In this document: piece after piece, positions 15,699-24,406 of the stretch
Numbering within the stretch: position 1 is the stretch's first letter
How the letters are laid out: the number at the start of each line of letters is the position of its first letter
Source of the DNA: Halioxenophilus aromaticivorans
Lineage (GTDB): Bacteria > Pseudomonadota > Gammaproteobacteria > Pseudomonadales > Cellvibrionaceae
Assembly: GCF_042850945.1 (NCBI RefSeq)
Contig: NZ_AP031496.1
Coordinates: 1,054,001 to 1,118,000, forward strand
Reading direction: 5' to 3'
Length of the DNA: 64,000 bases
Notes under the pieces: model-generated
Database searches by the model: none
Seen by the model: the letters and a program-made list of their open reading frames with translations, nothing else
What the model was told of the DNA's origin: nothing
Made by a program: the position numbers and the translations under genes

Positions 15699-18050
15699 AT
15701 GCACTCGAGACAAACATCGCCACAAAGTAACGCGGAGCTGCAACTGATTGCACGCCTAAAGTCGTGCCAAAAAATCGTTGTAGATTACTCAGAGGAACAA
15801 ATTCGGTTTTTCTACCAGGCACTGTGCGAACGTGTAGCAGAGCAGTCCCAGGCAGCCGGCTCAAATGCCGAGCAAAATGCGCTTATCGAGATCCAGCGCA
15901 GCTTTCGCCACCACCTGCCAGAGCTTGAACGCCACCTGTGCGGCGCTTTGGCCGAAGGGTTTGTAAAGTTCAAACAGGGTGACTTGAACACCCACCCCGC
16001 CACCAGTGATGACAATCACCTGTCTTTGTTAGGCAACGAAGAACTGGAAGAAGCCATTGCGGTTTCCTCGGTTGCTCGTCGGGCGGATACCCGCCACGTT
16101 GAATTACTGTGGTTGCTTAACAAGCGTTTTTCAAAGCTGCTGGGCGACTTACCGGTAAATGATGCCAGTAACCCTGTATCGCCCATTCAATTTTGCGAGT
16201 CTTTTCGCAAGGCGTTGGGCGCAATTCAAGTCAATTTGAAAGCCAAGCTGTTGGCCGTAGATGTGTTTGAACGGCACTTTATGGTGAAGTTGGATCACGT
16301 GCTAAACCAGGTTAACGAGTACTTGGTGGGTGAGGGCATCCTGCCCGACCTCACGTTCCACCAACACAGCAGCCAGGGTGACGTACCCACCGCCGCCACT
16401 CAATATCAGACCGAATTTGTGCCAGACCCGGCCAGCATGGAACAGGCGCCAACCTTTGGCCAACCTCAGTTTGATCAGCACGCCAGCTATGAGCATCAAG
16501 CCAACTTGCTGCGCGCCATCCGCGAGATTCAAAACTACGGTGGTCTTGCCGCTATGGATGGTCACCAAGCCGCGCCGGTCAGCTACGACCCGGTACCCAT
16601 TTCAGCCCTGGCCGGATTCGCCGGCCAGTATCAAACCAGCCCATCGCGTTACAGCGCGGGTGCCATGCCTCCGGGGGCTGTTGCCGGCGGCGCTGCGGGC
16701 GGCCGGCCCATGACGGTGTTTACCAACCAGCAGTTGGTGGGTGCTCTGCAGTCCATGCAAGAGCAGATCGTCAATATTCGCCAGGCTACCGCGGATGTGT
16801 TGCAGCCTTTGCAAGTTGCCCAAATTACCGAGCAGCTTACCGAACAACTGGCCAAAGAAGCGGCGGACGGAGCGGTAGAAGCCGACGACATGCACGTCAT
16901 CGAATTGGTGGGCATGTTGTTTGACTACATGCTGTCCGATGATTGCCTGCCCGACAACGTTAAAGCCCTGCTCAGTTATCTACACACGCCCTATCTGAAG
17001 GTGGCTTTCCTGGATGCCGAGTTCTTTGAACAAAGCGAGCACCCGGCCCGCTTGCTGTTAAATAATTTGGCCGAGGCCGGCGTGCGTTGGGTGGCCAATG
17101 ACGGTAGCAGCCAGTTTGATATTTACGAAAAAATCAAAACCACGGTATCGCGGGTGCTTGAAGAATTTACAGACGACGTGCGTTTGTTTGCCGAACTGCT
17201 GGTGGACTTCAGTTCTTACACCAAAAAAGTTTTGCGTCGGCAGGAGCTGATGGAAAAACGCGCCATGGAAAAGGTGCACGGTGAAGAGAAACTGCGCGAA
17301 GTTAAAATCCGTGTCAATAATGAAGTGCGCAAGCGCACCGACGGCAAAGAGTTACCGTCTGCATTGTTGCTACTCTTATTGCAGCCGTGGAGTGATTATT
17401 TAGCGTTTATTTTGCTGCGTTACGGTGATCAATCGGACAGCTGGGCGCGGGCGGTAAAATTTATCGACGACATCATTTGGAGTGTGCAGCCCAAAAACAG
17501 CCCCGACGACCGGGCTCGTCAGCTGGAAATGCAAGACGAGTTGTTAGATCAAATGGAAGCCGGGCTTGAGACGATTGGCTACGACCAAGGCAAATCGTCC
17601 AAGCTGGTGGAAGCCCTTTCTAGGGTTCAGCGCACCGCCATTACCAAACGCGAGGTGGAGACCGCGCCGCCTCCCATGCGGCAAAAACTGGAAGCCATGG
17701 CTGCGCAAAAAGCTGGCAAAGCCCAGGTTACCAGCGATCGTATGAGCGAAGAAGAAGTCCGCTTGGTAGAAAGCCTTAAAATGATTGAGTTTGGCACCTG
17801 GTTTGAATTTGACGAAGGTCAGCGATTGAAAGTGGCTTGGTACAACTCCAAAACCTCGCACTATATGCTGGTGGATCAGACCGGCAAAAAGGTCGGTATG
17901 AAAACCGGACTAGAGCTGGCCCGAGACATGCTGGCCCGCAAAGCGCGAGTTATTATCGGTAGTACCAAACCTTTCTTTGAACGCGCCTTGGAAAATATTT
18001 TTGAAACCATGCAAGCCAACCCCAGTAAAACGCCTGAGAGCGTGCATTAA
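15699..18050 (+). CDS. DUF1631 family protein
   Basis: 783 residues, the usual size of this proteobacterial family of unknown function. Largely helical and soluble, with no signal peptide or TM segment. The middle (about residues 320-350) is Gly/Ala-rich low complexity, and the C-terminal part carries the conserved 'GTWFEFDEGQRLKVAWYNSKTSHYMLVDQTG' segment (about residues 690-720), which reads like a PilZ-type beta-barrel portion. The next gene is a PilZ-domain protein 2 bp after the stop, so a link to cyclic-di-GMP signalling is likely but unproven. Older databases label some members thymidine phosphorylase, which nothing here supports. Confidence 0.85.
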   Translation: MHSRQTSPQSNAELQLIARLKSCQKIVVDYSEEQIRFFYQALCERVAEQSQAAGSNAEQNALIEIQRSFRHHLPELERHLCGALAEGFVKFKQGDLNTHPATSDDNHLSLLGNEELEEAIAVSSVARRADTRHVELLWLLNKRFSKLLGDLPVNDASNPVSPIQFCESFRKALGAIQVNLKAKLLAVDVFERHFMVKLDHVLNQVNEYLVGEGILPDLTFHQHSSQGDVPTAATQYQTEFVPDPASMEQAPTFGQPQFDQHASYEHQANLLRAIREIQNYGGLAAMDGHQAAPVSYDPVPISALAGFAGQYQTSPSRYSAGAMPPGAVAGGAAGGRPMTVFTNQQLVGALQSMQEQIVNIRQATADVLQPLQVAQITEQLTEQLAKEAADGAVEADDMHVIELVGMLFDYMLSDDCLPDNVKALLSYLHTPYLKVAFLDAEFFEQSEHPARLLLNNLAEAGVRWVANDGSSQFDIYEKIKTTVSRVLEEFTDDVRLFAELLVDFSSYTKKVLRRQELMEKRAMEKVHGEEKLREVKIRVNNEVRKRTDGKELPSALLLLLLQPWSDYLAFILLRYGDQSDSWARAVKFIDDIIWSVQPKNSPDDRARQLEMQDELLDQMEAGLETIGYDQGKSSKLVEALSRVQRTAITKREVETAPPPMRQKLEAMAAQKAGKAQVTSDRMSEEEVRLVESLKMIEFGTWFEFDEGQRLKVAWYNSKTSHYMLVDQTGKKVGMKTGLELARDMLARKARVIIGSTKPFFERALENIFETMQANPSKTPESVH

Positions 18051-18052
18051 TT

Positions 18053-18433
18053 ATGACTGATCAGCCCCTCGGCCAAGATTCGGATCGTCGTTCCGAGCCT
18101 CGTTACCCGCTGGATGACAATGTACAAGTTATCGACTTGGGCAACGACTCTACACTCGGGGTGATTATGGATTTGCACTCCCACGGATTTATGTTGATGT
18201 GCCCCAAGGGAGCTGAGCAATCATTAACTTACTCGTTGAAGTTTTTGTTGCCCCGCCACATTAACGGCTGCTCCGAGCTGGCGCTGCATGCAACTTGTCT
18301 ATGGACCGCTGAATCCATGTCGGAATCCGAAGACATGCAATGGGCTGGATTTGCTGTGGTGTCAGTAAGCGAGCATGCAGTAATTCGGCTGCAAGATATT
18401 GTGGCGGAATTTGGTATAGAGCCGAAAGATTGA
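18053..18433 (+). CDS. PilZ domain protein
   Basis: 126 residues, essentially one PilZ domain. The N-terminal 'DRRSEPRYPL' gives the RxxxR c-di-GMP motif (Arg13, Arg17). The second motif is 'DLHSHGFML' (about residues 40-48) where D/N-x-S-x-x-G is expected: Asp and Gly are in place but the serine is shifted by one. Binding of cyclic-di-GMP is therefore probable but not certain. It lies 2 bp after the DUF1631 gene and is followed by a terminator, so the two form a short operon and may be partners. Confidence 0.85.
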   Translation: MTDQPLGQDSDRRSEPRYPLDDNVQVIDLGNDSTLGVIMDLHSHGFMLMCPKGAEQSLTYSLKFLLPRHINGCSELALHATCLWTAESMSESEDMQWAGFAVVSVSEHAVIRLQDIVAEFGIEPKD

Positions 18434-18474
18434 TTGCCAACGGTTGCTTGGCCAATCCATTTATCGAATTGCTA

Positions 18475-18514
18475 TAAAAAAGGATAGCCTTTGTTGGGAC
18501 TATCCATTTTTTTG
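18475..18514 (+). terminator. rho-independent terminator of the DUF1631-PilZ operon
   Basis: GGATAG (18482-18487) pairs with CTATCC (18500-18505) across a 12-nt loop, followed by A and a run of eight T; an A-run precedes the stem. Confidence 0.88.
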
Positions 18515-18606
18515 GCCTTTTTTTGCGGCTGTGTGCGTTATTTCACCTTTTAATTAAGGTTTTTTATTTCCGCCGGGCGCTAATGGTTACGGCGCTGGGC
18601 AAACCG

Positions 18607-19887
18607 CTAAAGCGTTGCGAAAACCTCTCTCGCGGCCTGTAGGGTTTGGTCGATGTCGTCGCTGCTGTGTGCGGCAGACATAAACCCGGCTTCGTACGAG
18701 GCCGGCGCCAGGTAAACACCGCGCTTCAGCATGCCGTGGAAAAACTTATTAAAACGCGGAATATCGCAGGCCATCACCTGTTGATAATTGGTAATCTTAG
18801 CTTCTTCGGTGAAGAAAACCCCAAACATACTGCCTACATGGTTGGTGGTAAAAGCAATGCCGGCGTCGTTGGCCAGGGCGGTTAAGCCGTGTATTAACGT
18901 GTCGGTTTTGACGCTCAGTGTTTCATAAAATCCCTCGGCTTTGACGTGCTGTAGGTTGGCCAAACCCGCCGCCATGGCCACCGGGTTGCCCGACAGTGTT
19001 CCGGCCTGATAAATAGGGCCAAGTGGTGCAATCTGCTCCATCACTTCTCGCTTGCCGCCAAAGGCACCCACCGGCATACCGCCGCCCATGACCTTGCCCA
19101 GAGTGGTGATGTCCGCAGTGACGCCATAGTGACCCTGGGCGCCGGTTAGGCCAACGCGAAAACCGGTCATTACCTCGTCGATAATGAGCAGAGCGCCGTG
19201 GGCGTCGCACTGGGCGCGTAGGCATTGCAAAAAGCCCGGCACTGGCGGTACGCAGTTCATGTTGCCCGCCACAGGCTCTACGATTACACCGGCCACTTGG
19301 TCGCCGATGTCGGCGAAGGCCTGCTCCACACCGGCAATGTCGTTGTAGGTTAGCGTAACGGTGTGTTGCGCCAAGGACTCCGGTACGCCAGGGGAGCTGG
19401 GTACGCCCATGGTCAGTGCCCCGGAGCCGGCTTTGATCAGTAGGGAGTCGGAATGGCCGTGGTAGCAGCCTTCAAACTTAATGATTTTATCGCGGCCGGT
19501 AACACCTCGAGCCAGGCGGATGGCCGACATGGTTGCCTCGGTGCCGGAGTTTACAAACCGTACCAAGTCCATTCCGGGCATAATTTGCGTGAGTTCTTGC
19601 GCCAACGTGGTTTCAATTTCTGTGGGCGCACCAAAGCTCAGGCCGTGCTGTACTTTATCTACCACCGCTGCAATGACATCCGGGTGGGCGTGGCCTAACA
19701 CCATGGGTCCCCAGGATTGCACATAATCGATATAGCGTTTGTCATCCACGTCAAACAGATGCGCGCCCTTGGCTTTTTGAAAGAACACAGGGGTGCCGCC
19801 AACGGCTTTAAATGCTCTTACTGGTGAGTTAACGCCACCAGGGATATATTTTTGGGCTTGGGTAAACATCTGCTCAGAGCGGCTCAT
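18607..19887 (-). CDS. hemL: glutamate-1-semialdehyde 2,1-aminomutase
   Basis: 426 residues, full length. PLP enzyme that turns glutamate-1-semialdehyde into 5-aminolevulinate, the substrate of HemB. The PLP lysine lies in 'TTLGKVMGGGMPVGAFGG', the phosphate/ring contacts in 'VNSGTEATMSAIRLARG' and 'LLIIDEVMTGFRVG', and the N-terminal 'YIPGGVNSPVRAFKAVGG' is diagnostic of HemL among class III aminotransferases. Same strand as the ThiD-like gene upstream, with about 140 bp between. Confidence 0.97.
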   Translation of the reverse strand: MSRSEQMFTQAQKYIPGGVNSPVRAFKAVGGTPVFFQKAKGAHLFDVDDKRYIDYVQSWGPMVLGHAHPDVIAAVVDKVQHGLSFGAPTEIETTLAQELTQIMPGMDLVRFVNSGTEATMSAIRLARGVTGRDKIIKFEGCYHGHSDSLLIKAGSGALTMGVPSSPGVPESLAQHTVTLTYNDIAGVEQAFADIGDQVAGVIVEPVAGNMNCVPPVPGFLQCLRAQCDAHGALLIIDEVMTGFRVGLTGAQGHYGVTADITTLGKVMGGGMPVGAFGGKREVMEQIAPLGPIYQAGTLSGNPVAMAAGLANLQHVKAEGFYETLSVKTDTLIHGLTALANDAGIAFTTNHVGSMFGVFFTEEAKITNYQQVMACDIPRFNKFFHGMLKRGVYLAPASYEAGFMSAAHSSDDIDQTLQAAREVFATL

Positions 19888-20028
19888 ACGGCTTTCCTTC
19901 CGGCTAAAACGATAAATCTACGAGTATCGTACCCAAACGGGCACAAGAGGTGCTTATGATACCTCAGATGCTCGGTTTGGGATTAATAGTGGGATTAATT
20001 GGTTGAGCAGTTTAACGCGGCTGGGGCG

Positions 20029-20853
20029 TTAATGCTTGGCGGAGTTGTTCTCGCGGGCCCAGTGCATGCGGTCGGGTACTGGTTGGCCCATGCCGATTCG
20101 GCGAGCCTGCGACAATGAGAGTATGGTAAATTTGTGGGCCAAGGTCACGCACTCTTGCAGTTGTACGCCGTGGGCCAGGTAGGCGGAGATACAGGCGCTG
20201 AGTACGGCAGCGGCATTGGATAAGGGCGCGCCAAGGTGGCCTTCATTGCTGTAACTGCGCATGGCTCCGCGTTGACTGTAGAGCTTGCAATAGGTTGTGC
20301 TGGCGCCTTTTTCTAAGCCCATCAACAGTAGGTGCTCACAGCCGGTTTCCAGTATTTCTGCGGCGCTGGCATCTAAGTTGTCGGCGGCTTTGGAGTAATC
20401 AAACACGCTACTGTGTGCCATGATGGCCAGATGCGCCCGTGGTAACAGCAAATTGCTGGAGGCCTCTGCCATGGCGGCCAGGTCGGCGTGGTTGTCGGCG
20501 CGGGAGTGGACCAGGGTTGGCTCTAACACCAGCGGTAGATTTGGGTAATCCTCTAGGATGGAGTGCAGAACCTCGATGTTTTCCACGCTGGTCAGCATGC
20601 TGCTTTTAACAATGTTGACCGGTACATCTTCTAATAGAGCGCGGGTTTGCTCAATGACCAAGCCTGGGTCAGTGGACGCGACTTCTTTTATTTCAGTGGT
20701 GTCCCGGGCAAGAATGGCGGTGGCAACGCCCAGGCAATGAGCGCCTAGGCTGGCGCAGGTTTCGATATCGTTATGTAACCCCGAAATTCCACTGGGGTCC
20801 ACCGCGTTCAGGCTAAGCACCACAGGGGTGGCCTGGTTGGCAGGAGTCATCAT
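20029..20853 (-). CDS. degenerate ThiD-like (HMP/HMP-P kinase family) protein
   Basis: 274 residues. The N-terminal 'VDPSGISGLHNDIETCASLGAHCLGVATAI' is unmistakably ThiD-like (family: DPSGGAGIQAD). Several catalytic motifs are altered, however. The anion-hole/catalytic-cysteine motif GTGC is replaced by 'GAPLSNA' at residues 208-214, the 'TPN' strand reads 'LLPRAHLAIM', and the K-x-G-M motif reads 'KSSM'. In pseudomonads thiD-thiE-hemL are neighbours; here thiE is absent. I infer a family member that has lost HMP-P kinase activity or changed substrate. thiL at 26.6 kb shows that the organism still uses thiamine phosphate. Confidence 0.75.
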   Translation of the reverse strand: MMTPANQATPVVLSLNAVDPSGISGLHNDIETCASLGAHCLGVATAILARDTTEIKEVASTDPGLVIEQTRALLEDVPVNIVKSSMLTSVENIEVLHSILEDYPNLPLVLEPTLVHSRADNHADLAAMAEASSNLLLPRAHLAIMAHSSVFDYSKAADNLDASAAEILETGCEHLLLMGLEKGASTTYCKLYSQRGAMRSYSNEGHLGAPLSNAAAVLSACISAYLAHGVQLQECVTLAHKFTILSLSQARRIGMGQPVPDRMHWARENNSAKH

Positions 20854-21145
20854 ACGGCTAGCGCCTCACAATTGAGTATGGGCAGGCCCTGTTCCCTGTT
20901 GTTGATGACGGTGTGGCTAACACTCGGGCTCTGGCGTGATAATCACCTTATATTAAGTCAGTGATTCTGATTACATTATTGTGCATATGCTCTTTAGTGC
21001 ACGTGCTCGGCATTGCATCTGTTCTTTACAGTGCCTGTGCTACCTAACTATAGCAACGATATCCTTATAACGTACGAAACGTTTTATACACGCATGTCTT
21101 TCGACATTGGATTGTTAATATTGGATATCAATCTGTTAATAAGCA
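20854..21145. other. gene-free stretch between the ThiD-like gene and hemJ
   Basis: About 290 bp, AT-richer than its surroundings, holding the presumed promoter of the ThiD-like gene on the minus strand. No TPP riboswitch core is recognisable and no terminator with a T-run after hemJ is evident. Confidence 0.45.
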
Positions 21146-21574
21146 TCAAAACGGCTTTACGATCACCAAAATCAGGATGCCCAGCAGTATTAACACCGGC
21201 GCTTCGTTAAACCAGCGAAAAAACACATGGCCACGTAGGTTTTCGTCCCGGGCAAAACGCTTCACAAATGCACCGCACATATGGTGGTAGCCAATCAGTA
21301 GCACTACCAAGGTGAGTTTGGCGTGCATCCAGCCGGAGGTAAAGTACGCGGCGGGATTCAAGCTGATCAGTGCCGTGCCGAAGATTAGAGTGCCGAGCAT
21401 GGTGAAAGTGCCCATGCCTTTGTAGAGCTTGCGCTCCATCACCTTGAAGCGCTCATTGCCGGCTTGGTCGTCGCATTGCGCGTGGTAGACAAACAGGCGC
21501 GGCAGATAAAACAACACGGCAAACCAAGACACCACAAAAAACAGATGAAGCACTTTTAGCCATAAATACAGCAC
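21146..21574 (-). CDS. hemJ: HemJ-type protoporphyrinogen oxidase (UPF0093/CopD-like membrane protein)
   Basis: 142 residues, nearly all membrane: four hydrophobic helices. Conserved features are 'KVLHLFFVVSWFAVLFYLPRLFVYHA' with the invariant His at about residue 10 and a second conserved Arg/His region, and 'WMHAKLTLVVLLIGYHHMCGAF'. HemJ is the quinone-linked enzyme that oxidises protoporphyrinogen IX in bacteria without HemG or HemY. The context with hemL and hemB fits. It starts almost head-to-head with the region upstream of nrdR. Confidence 0.88.
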   Translation of the reverse strand: MLYLWLKVLHLFFVVSWFAVLFYLPRLFVYHAQCDDQAGNERFKVMERKLYKGMGTFTMLGTLIFGTALISLNPAAYFTSGWMHAKLTLVVLLIGYHHMCGAFVKRFARDENLRGHVFFRWFNEAPVLILLGILILVIVKPF

Positions 21575-21728
21575 GTTGGGCGATTCCTTATCGATAGGCG
21601 GGACGATTTGCTTGCAAGAGTTTTATCACAGTTGTGCTACCATGCCGCAACTTTTTAAACGCCGAATCAGCTTTGGCAGGTGGCCAAACTGGCGGGTTGA
21701 TCAACATACTAACAGGGTCAAATGGGCT

Positions 21729-22190
21729 ATGCATTGTCCGTTTTGTGGAGCAGTAGAAACCAAGGTCATCGATTCCAGATTGGTGGCGGAAGGCGACCAG
21801 GTGCGCCGCCGGCGGGAATGTCTGTCGTGCAAAGAGCGTTTTACTACCTACGAAGTGGCTGAATTACTGATGCCCAGGGTGATTAAAAACGACGGCATCC
21901 GCGAGCCCTTTGATGAATCGAAGCTGCGTGCGGGTTTTCTGCGGGCCTTGGAAAAGCGGCCGGTGTCCACCGAAGCCATCGAAAGCGCCGTGGCGCAAAT
22001 TAAGCACTTTCTGCAAGCCACCGGTGAGCGAGAGATCAAATCCAGAGTGATTGGAGAGCAGGTCATGGAAGCGCTGCGGGGCCTGGATGAAGTCGCCTAC
22101 GTGCGTTTTGCATCCGTTTACCGCCGGTTCAAAGACTTAAACGAGTTTCGGCAAGAAATTGAACGATTGGAAAGCGGCGAGCGTAAATAG
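21729..22190 (+). CDS. nrdR: transcriptional repressor NrdR
   Basis: 153 residues from ATG 21729, where the zinc ribbon 'MHCPFCGAVETKVIDSRL' begins (CxxC, then 'CLSCKERFTTYE'); the frame is open further upstream but homologues start here. The ATP-cone follows ('VIKNDGIREPFDESKLRAGFLRALEKRPVS'). Represses ribonucleotide reductase genes through a nucleotide-sensing domain. It precedes ribD as in many Proteobacteria, but about 330 bp of repeat-rich DNA separate them here. Confidence 0.95.
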   Translation: MHCPFCGAVETKVIDSRLVAEGDQVRRRRECLSCKERFTTYEVAELLMPRVIKNDGIREPFDESKLRAGFLRALEKRPVSTEAIESAVAQIKHFLQATGEREIKSRVIGEQVMEALRGLDEVAYVRFASVYRRFKDLNEFRQEIERLESGERK

Positions 22191-22310
22191 AACCGTTGAC
22201 CGAACGGAGGCATTACTATTCGTTGGGTCCACCCCACAGTTAAGCGCGAAATCGGGGTCTTGCCTTCGAGCCACTCGTGTTAACCAGCGCTCGCGCTAAT
22301 AAAGACGCGC

Positions 22311-22502
22311 TGACGAGACACCCATTAGAACAGCGCTAACAAGACACCCATATTAAGTCGCTTGAAAGCGCAATCAAGCGCAATCAAGACACCCATAATT
22401 ACGTTGTAAGAATCGAGCGTAATCAAGACACCCATGTTAACCGAATCGCTAAGAAAGCTAACAAGACATCCAATAACAAGACTTCCACTAACAAGACACC
22501 CA
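22311..22502. repeat. dispersed GACACCCA(T) repeats between nrdR and ribD
   Basis: Five exact GACACCCA words begin at 22317, 22343, 22388, 22427 and 22495, all in the same orientation, plus degraded forms at 22465 (GACATCCAA) and 22480 (GACTTCCA). Most are preceded by AACAA or AATCAA. The word and its flanks are those of the rpe-gph repeat region 20 kb upstream. No gene is seen in 22191-22519; a minus-strand frame here only reads the repeats as Met-Gly-Val-Leu. Confidence 0.8.
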
Positions 22503-22519
22503 TAAAAGCAACCGCAATC

Positions 22520-23692
22520 ATGCCCTCTCACCAGCCCTCCACTGACACCCTTGATGCTCAATATATGACGCGAGCGTTGGGTTTGGCGCGTCTTGGATTA
22601 AACACCACATCGCCCAACCCCAGGGTGGGCTGTGTGTTGGTGGTCGATGATGAGGTTATCGGCGAGGGATTTCACGTGGCGGCGGGTGGTCCCCACGCTG
22701 AAATTAATGCGCTTAATTCGGTAACCTCAGCCAACCGCAGCCGTATTAGGGGAGCGACGGCCTACGTCACCCTAGAGCCCTGCAGTCATCATGGGCGTAC
22801 CGGCCCGTGTTGCGAGGCATTGGCTACGGCGGGTGTTGACCGAGTGGTGTTCGGCTGTGAAGACGCGAACCCTAGTGTCAGCGGCCGTGGTTTGGCGTAT
22901 TTGCGCAGCAAGGGCATTGCCGTGGCCGGCCCGGTTCTGGAAGCCGAGGCCGCCGCATTAAACCCAGGCTTTAATGCCAGGATGTGCGGTCAGCGGCCCT
23001 ATGTTCGCGTTAAGCTGGCCATGAGCTTGGATGGCCGGACTGCTATGGCCAGTGGCGAAAGCCAATGGATTACAGGCTCGGCGGCGCGCGCCCAGGTACA
23101 GGCCCTGCGCGCGCGCAGTTGTGCTGTTATCAGCGGTCACAGCACCGTGGCATTGGATCAGGCGCGGCTCAACGTGCGTGCCGATCAGTTGCCTGCCAGT
23201 ACGGCTCAGATGCCTGCCGGCCACCCGGTGTACAGCGGCGTGCGCCAGCCATTGCGTGTGGTATTGGATGGGCAGGGCGGCCTGACCGGCCAGGAGCCAT
23301 TGTTCCAAACACCGGGTCCAATCCTTTGGGTAACGGGCCACGGGCCTGCCATTGAGCGAGAAAATGTTGACCTTTTGGCTTTGCCTGGGCAGTCCGGGCG
23401 GGTAAACTTGCCAGCCCTTTTGCAGGCCCTGGCCCAGCGCCAGTGTAACGAGGTGTTAGTGGAGGCCGGGCCAACCCTGGCTGGGCAGTTTGTCGCCCAG
23501 GGTTTGGTGGACGAATTAATCGTGTTTATGGCGCCGGTGCTGATGGGCTCGGCGGCGCGGCCTCTGTTACAGCTGCCCATTGAAACCATGGCCGGAAAAC
23601 ACCACTTGCAAATAACCGACATCCGCGCCGTTGGCTCGGATTGGCAAATAACCGCCAAGCCCCAGGGGGCTGGCAGTACTGGAGCCCAATAG
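22520..23692 (+). CDS. ribD: bifunctional diaminohydroxyphosphoribosylaminopyrimidine deaminase / 5-amino-6-(5-phosphoribosylamino)uracil reductase
   Basis: 390 residues. Second and third steps of riboflavin synthesis. The deaminase zinc site is 'GGPHAEINAL' and 'EPCSHHGRTGPCCEAL' (about residues 55-100); the reductase half follows from 'RPYVRVKLAMSLDGRTAMASGESQWIT'. Start uncertain: ATG 22520 abuts the repeats and has no Shine-Dalgarno, and ATG 22565 (just before the conserved 'MTRALGLARLGLNTTSPNPRVG') is the alternative. No FMN riboswitch core is recognisable upstream. The stop is 2 bp before ribE. Confidence 0.93.
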   Translation: MPSHQPSTDTLDAQYMTRALGLARLGLNTTSPNPRVGCVLVVDDEVIGEGFHVAAGGPHAEINALNSVTSANRSRIRGATAYVTLEPCSHHGRTGPCCEALATAGVDRVVFGCEDANPSVSGRGLAYLRSKGIAVAGPVLEAEAAALNPGFNARMCGQRPYVRVKLAMSLDGRTAMASGESQWITGSAARAQVQALRARSCAVISGHSTVALDQARLNVRADQLPASTAQMPAGHPVYSGVRQPLRVVLDGQGGLTGQEPLFQTPGPILWVTGHGPAIERENVDLLALPGQSGRVNLPALLQALAQRQCNEVLVEAGPTLAGQFVAQGLVDELIVFMAPVLMGSAARPLLQLPIETMAGKHHLQITDIRAVGSDWQITAKPQGAGSTGAQ

Positions 23693-23694
23693 CC

Positions 23695-24357
23695 ATGTTT
23701 ACAGGCATTGTTGAAGCCGTTGGTGAAGTTGTTGCTGTTGAACCCAAAGGCGGCGACGTGCGACTGCGCATTGGCACCGGCAAACTGGATTTATCTGACG
23801 TACAACTCGGGGATTCCATCGCCACCAACGGTGTTTGCCTAACAGTGGTGGAGCTGCCCGGCGATGGCTACTGGGCCGATGTGTCGGTGGAGACATTGAC
23901 CCACACAACCGTTGGCCAGTGGCAGAAAGGCCGCAAGGTCAATTTGGAAAAAGCTCTTACGCCCCGCAGCCGTCTGGGTGGGCATATTGTCAGTGGCCAT
24001 GTCGATGGCGTGGGCACCATCGTCAGCCAGCACAGCGATGCTCGGGCCGAGCGCTTTAGGGTGCAGGCTCCGGCGCAGTTGGCGAAATACATCGCCCACA
24101 AAGGCTCCATTACTGTAGATGGTACTAGCCTTACCGTGAACGCCATCGATGGCGATCGGTTTGAACTCGCCATTGTGCCGCACACCATGGCTGAGACCAT
24201 ATTTGAGCAGTACCAAGCGGGGACCGAGATCAATCTCGAGGTGGACGTCATTGCGCGCTATCTTGAGCGCCTGTTACTGGGTGATAAAGCCGCCCAGGCT
24301 CAAGGCAGCAACATAGACCTGGCCTTTTTAGCCGAGCACGGTTTCCACCGTGGCTAA
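23695..24357 (+). CDS. ribE: riboflavin synthase alpha chain
   Basis: 220 residues from ATG 23695, two bases after the ribD stop and with GGAG at 23681-23684. Dismutates two 6,7-dimethyl-8-ribityllumazine molecules to riboflavin. Two lumazine-binding repeats are visible, each opening with the family pattern: 'MFTGIVEAVGEVV' in the first and 'LGGHIVSGHVDGVGTI' in the second. Also called ribC in some nomenclatures. The tight spacing indicates translational coupling with ribD. Confidence 0.95.
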   Translation: MFTGIVEAVGEVVAVEPKGGDVRLRIGTGKLDLSDVQLGDSIATNGVCLTVVELPGDGYWADVSVETLTHTTVGQWQKGRKVNLEKALTPRSRLGGHIVSGHVDGVGTIVSQHSDARAERFRVQAPAQLAKYIAHKGSITVDGTSLTVNAIDGDRFELAIVPHTMAETIFEQYQAGTEINLEVDVIARYLERLLLGDKAAQAQGSNIDLAFLAEHGFHRG

Positions 24358-24406
24358 GTCATAACAGCCCAGGCACACAGATAAATTACAACGCACAAGG
24401 CAAGCT

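Noticed and set aside
22191..22519. FMN riboswitch before ribD
   Set aside because: The conserved RFN core segments are not found; the region holds only repeats.
22325..22561. 78-residue minus-strand frame made of Met-Gly-Val-Leu repeats
   Set aside because: It is only the translation of the TGGGTGTC repeats, with no independent coding signal.
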